Positions 62,357 through 64,000 of a stretch of DNA of 64,000 nucleotides are shown piece after piece. This stretch comes from Casuarius casuarius (lineage: Eukaryota > Chordata > Aves > Casuariiformes > Casuariidae). How positions within the stretch are numbered: position 1 is the first letter of the stretch; each line of letters begins with the position of its first letter. The stretch spans positions 434,001-498,000 of the forward strand of contig PTFA01000101.1 in assembly GCA_003342895.1 (NCBI GenBank), written 5' to 3'. The translations under genes were made by a program, and so were the position numbers. The notes beneath the pieces were generated by a model. It did no database searches. It saw only the letters and a program-made list of their open reading frames with translations, and had not been told where the DNA came from.

Positions 62357-62400
62357 GTATATATGCACGCGTCTGTGTGTGTGTGTGTACATATACAGAC
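62357..62400. repeat. GT microsatellite flanked by ATATGCACGCGT
   Basis: TATATATGCACGCGTCTGTGTGTGTGTGTGTAC followed by ATATACAGAC: an alternating purine-pyrimidine microsatellite. Confidence 0.8.
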
Positions 62401-63121
62401 ATATAGTCAGATTCAGGCAATCTGATGTTTGGGCTGTACTCTGCAATACATGCCATGTGATAGATACCCTGTATCTTAATATTTATAGGAATGTGGTATG
62501 GCTGAGAGATAAACTGTAATGTTTGATCAACAGATCAACACAGCATTTTCTCTATTACTCTGTTTTTTTTGATATTCAGACAGGAAGAATGACCATAAGA
62601 AGAGAAATTTGTAATGTCTGTGTACTGCAGACAGCCCAAACTGCTCTAATTGCCCTTTCATAGGGGTGCTAGTTGAAGATTTTTACCCAAACTTAATTGG
62701 GACTGATCAGAATTATAGCATCTGGCAGTTTTATTTGTCCTTGTTCAGTTGTGCTTAATGTTGCGTAGCCTCGGAGTGGGATACTGTCTCAAGTTATTAT
62801 CAGGTCATGCTTGAGCCAGTTACTAAAGATGTGACTGGACCTTTGATATGTTTAGCTACTAGCATCCTTGGAGGAGATGAAGATCCTTTTCCACTGATGT
62901 GATCAGTGGATTATCCCCCCCCTCTAGCTTATATCATTTGCTGTACAAATGCTTATAAGATTCATTTTTTAGTGTATATTAATGTGCAAATAAAAAGCTC
63001 CATCTCAGCAAGCAATTCAAGTGAATCCCAAAGCTCTGCACAAAAGGAGAACATGGCCAAAGTCAAGTCATTTTTAATTTCTAGCTAACATTTGCTGAAA
63101 TATTTTTCTCTATTTGACCAG

Positions 63122-63323
63122 CTCCACTCAACAGGAGCCAATATCCTCATGTTGTCAGTAGCATGCACAACTGCACTAATCAGATCTTTCCTTGCACTGC
63201 AATTCCTTTTTTGCTTAGCTTCACCGGGGTCTCCATCAATACAGCTGATTGCTATGGTTACAGACTACCTGCTGTATGTTAGGCCTGAAGAAGCTGCAAA
63301 AGAAAATGCTTCACTCCACATAG
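63122..63323 (+). CDS. Candidate exon C, unidentified
   Basis: It follows the acceptor ATATTTTTCTCTATTTGACCAG and precedes the donor CACATAG/GTAAATA. The 202 bases are open from phase 0 to phase 1. The product starts LHSTGANILMLSVACTTALI, has a hydrophobic stretch that could span a membrane, and ends DYLLYVRPEEAAKENASLHI. An alternative acceptor (CAATTCCTTTTTTGCTTAG) would shorten it to 63219-63323, but that start phase would not fit candidate exon B. The last 35 codons look the most protein-like. Family not recognised. Confidence 0.27.
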
Positions 63324-63595
63324 GTAAATATTATCCTTTCCTTATTTGAAAATGATATACATTTATTTAAATCACAATCACTGATTATTTTTTCCTACCA
63401 CAAAAGTCATTTTTAGTACAACGGCAATCACTTTTAACTAAAAGAAAAGGATTTTGACAATATGGAATATCTTTGTTTCTCCTTTGTCTCTACGATGATC
63501 TGAGAACTGTAACCACATAACCATGTAATCATGTAATAATATACTGCTTTTGATGTCTTCATTTTTTTTTCTTTATTTTGTTTTGTTTTCATCAG

Positions 63596-63624
63596 AATTT
63601 GAAGGTGAGAAAGTAACTGATTAG
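63596..63624 (+). CDS. Candidate terminal coding exon D
   Basis: After a long T-rich tract and acceptor GTTTTCATCAG, the phase 1 frame left by candidate exon C continues as EFEGEKVTD and stops at TAG (63622-63624). A polyA signal follows within 150 bases. The join is phase-consistent. Chance is a serious alternative for so short a segment. Confidence 0.22.
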
Positions 63625-63763
63625 AATGGCGGAATTGGCATCAATGTATTCAGCATGGTTAGTGCTGTGGCAGGAGCTGGCAGCAAGAATGAATGAAAGA
63701 GTCCAGAGTTTCCACTCTTTGCAAAACAATGACCATATATTCCTAAATATGTGTATTGCATTA

Positions 63764-63769
63764 AATAAA
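63764..63769 (+). promoter_or_regulatory. Candidate polyadenylation signal AATAAA
   Basis: ATTAAATAAACC, about 140 bases after the candidate stop codon at 63624. It is placed where the 3' UTR of the hypothetical transcript would end. AATAAA is common in AT-rich DNA, so it is only supportive. Confidence 0.25.
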
Positions 63770-63790
63770 CCTACTTATTGCATGCACATA

Positions 63791-64000
63791 GTTGCCTTCC
63801 AGCATGTAAAATGCTTGGCAATGGAACTTGGTTCATTTTCAGGGATGGATAGTTTGGAGAAGGGTGCTTAAAATGAAATGCTGCTGTCTTGTAAACTTCT
63901 GATCACTCATTATCAAGTCAACATATCAAATTTGTCATCTTGTGGATCCAGCAACCTATTCCATAGGTACAGCATCTGAGCTACGAAGATCATTTTTAAA
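63791..64000. other. AT-rich non-coding DNA
   Basis: No feature recognised up to the window edge. Confidence 0.6.

Overview
This window looks like one stretch of vertebrate nuclear DNA, most likely from a bird. It is AT-rich and non-coding in character: there is no long open reading frame, no operon-like packing, no ribosome binding sites and no RNA gene I can recognise. The bird call rests on CR1 LINEs of the avian/reptilian type, two of which end in the diagnostic TTCTGTGATTCTGTG-like 3' octamer repeats. Sparse interspersed repeats, short CA/GT and AT microsatellites and a CpG-rich LTR-like insert fit as well. A non-avian reptile cannot be fully excluded. The two N bases (22880, 54118) are assembly ambiguities.

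Layout. 1-11.3 kb: unannotated AT-rich DNA with a CpG-richer island near 6.1-6.3 kb and a CA microsatellite near 7.0 kb. 11.35-11.62 kb: short CR1 3' end with internal deletions. 11.6-33 kb: mostly featureless, with simple repeats, a 42-base purine tract, two small GC-rich islets, homopolymer tracts, a possible old dispersed repeat at 22.4-23.4 kb and an 11-G run at 32.5 kb. 33.04-35.31 kb: the largest recognisable element, a 5'-truncated CR1 LINE whose reverse transcriptase frame is broken by stops and has lost its catalytic motif. 38.14-38.26 kb: the best isolated exon-like segment (minus strand). 41.29-41.59 kb: probable ancient antisense CR1. About 41.93-43.12 kb: a CpG-rich block with two families of internal direct repeats, best explained as a solo LTR of an endogenous retrovirus, with orientation and exact ends unresolved. 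43-55 kb: unannotated DNA with microsatellites and a CR1 3' scrap. 55.2-55.4 kb: a TATCTA microsatellite bracketed by 30-bp direct repeats. 58.8-63.8 kb: a speculative series of four phase-compatible exon-like segments on the plus strand ending in a stop codon and a polyA signal, plus an ancient CR1 copy between them.

No set of genes here can be shown to work together. The window is best read as intron or intergenic desert seeded with dead retroelements. The exon-like segments are hypotheses: comparable ones occur on both strands, so many are probably chance. I found no convincing evidence of a novel biological system.
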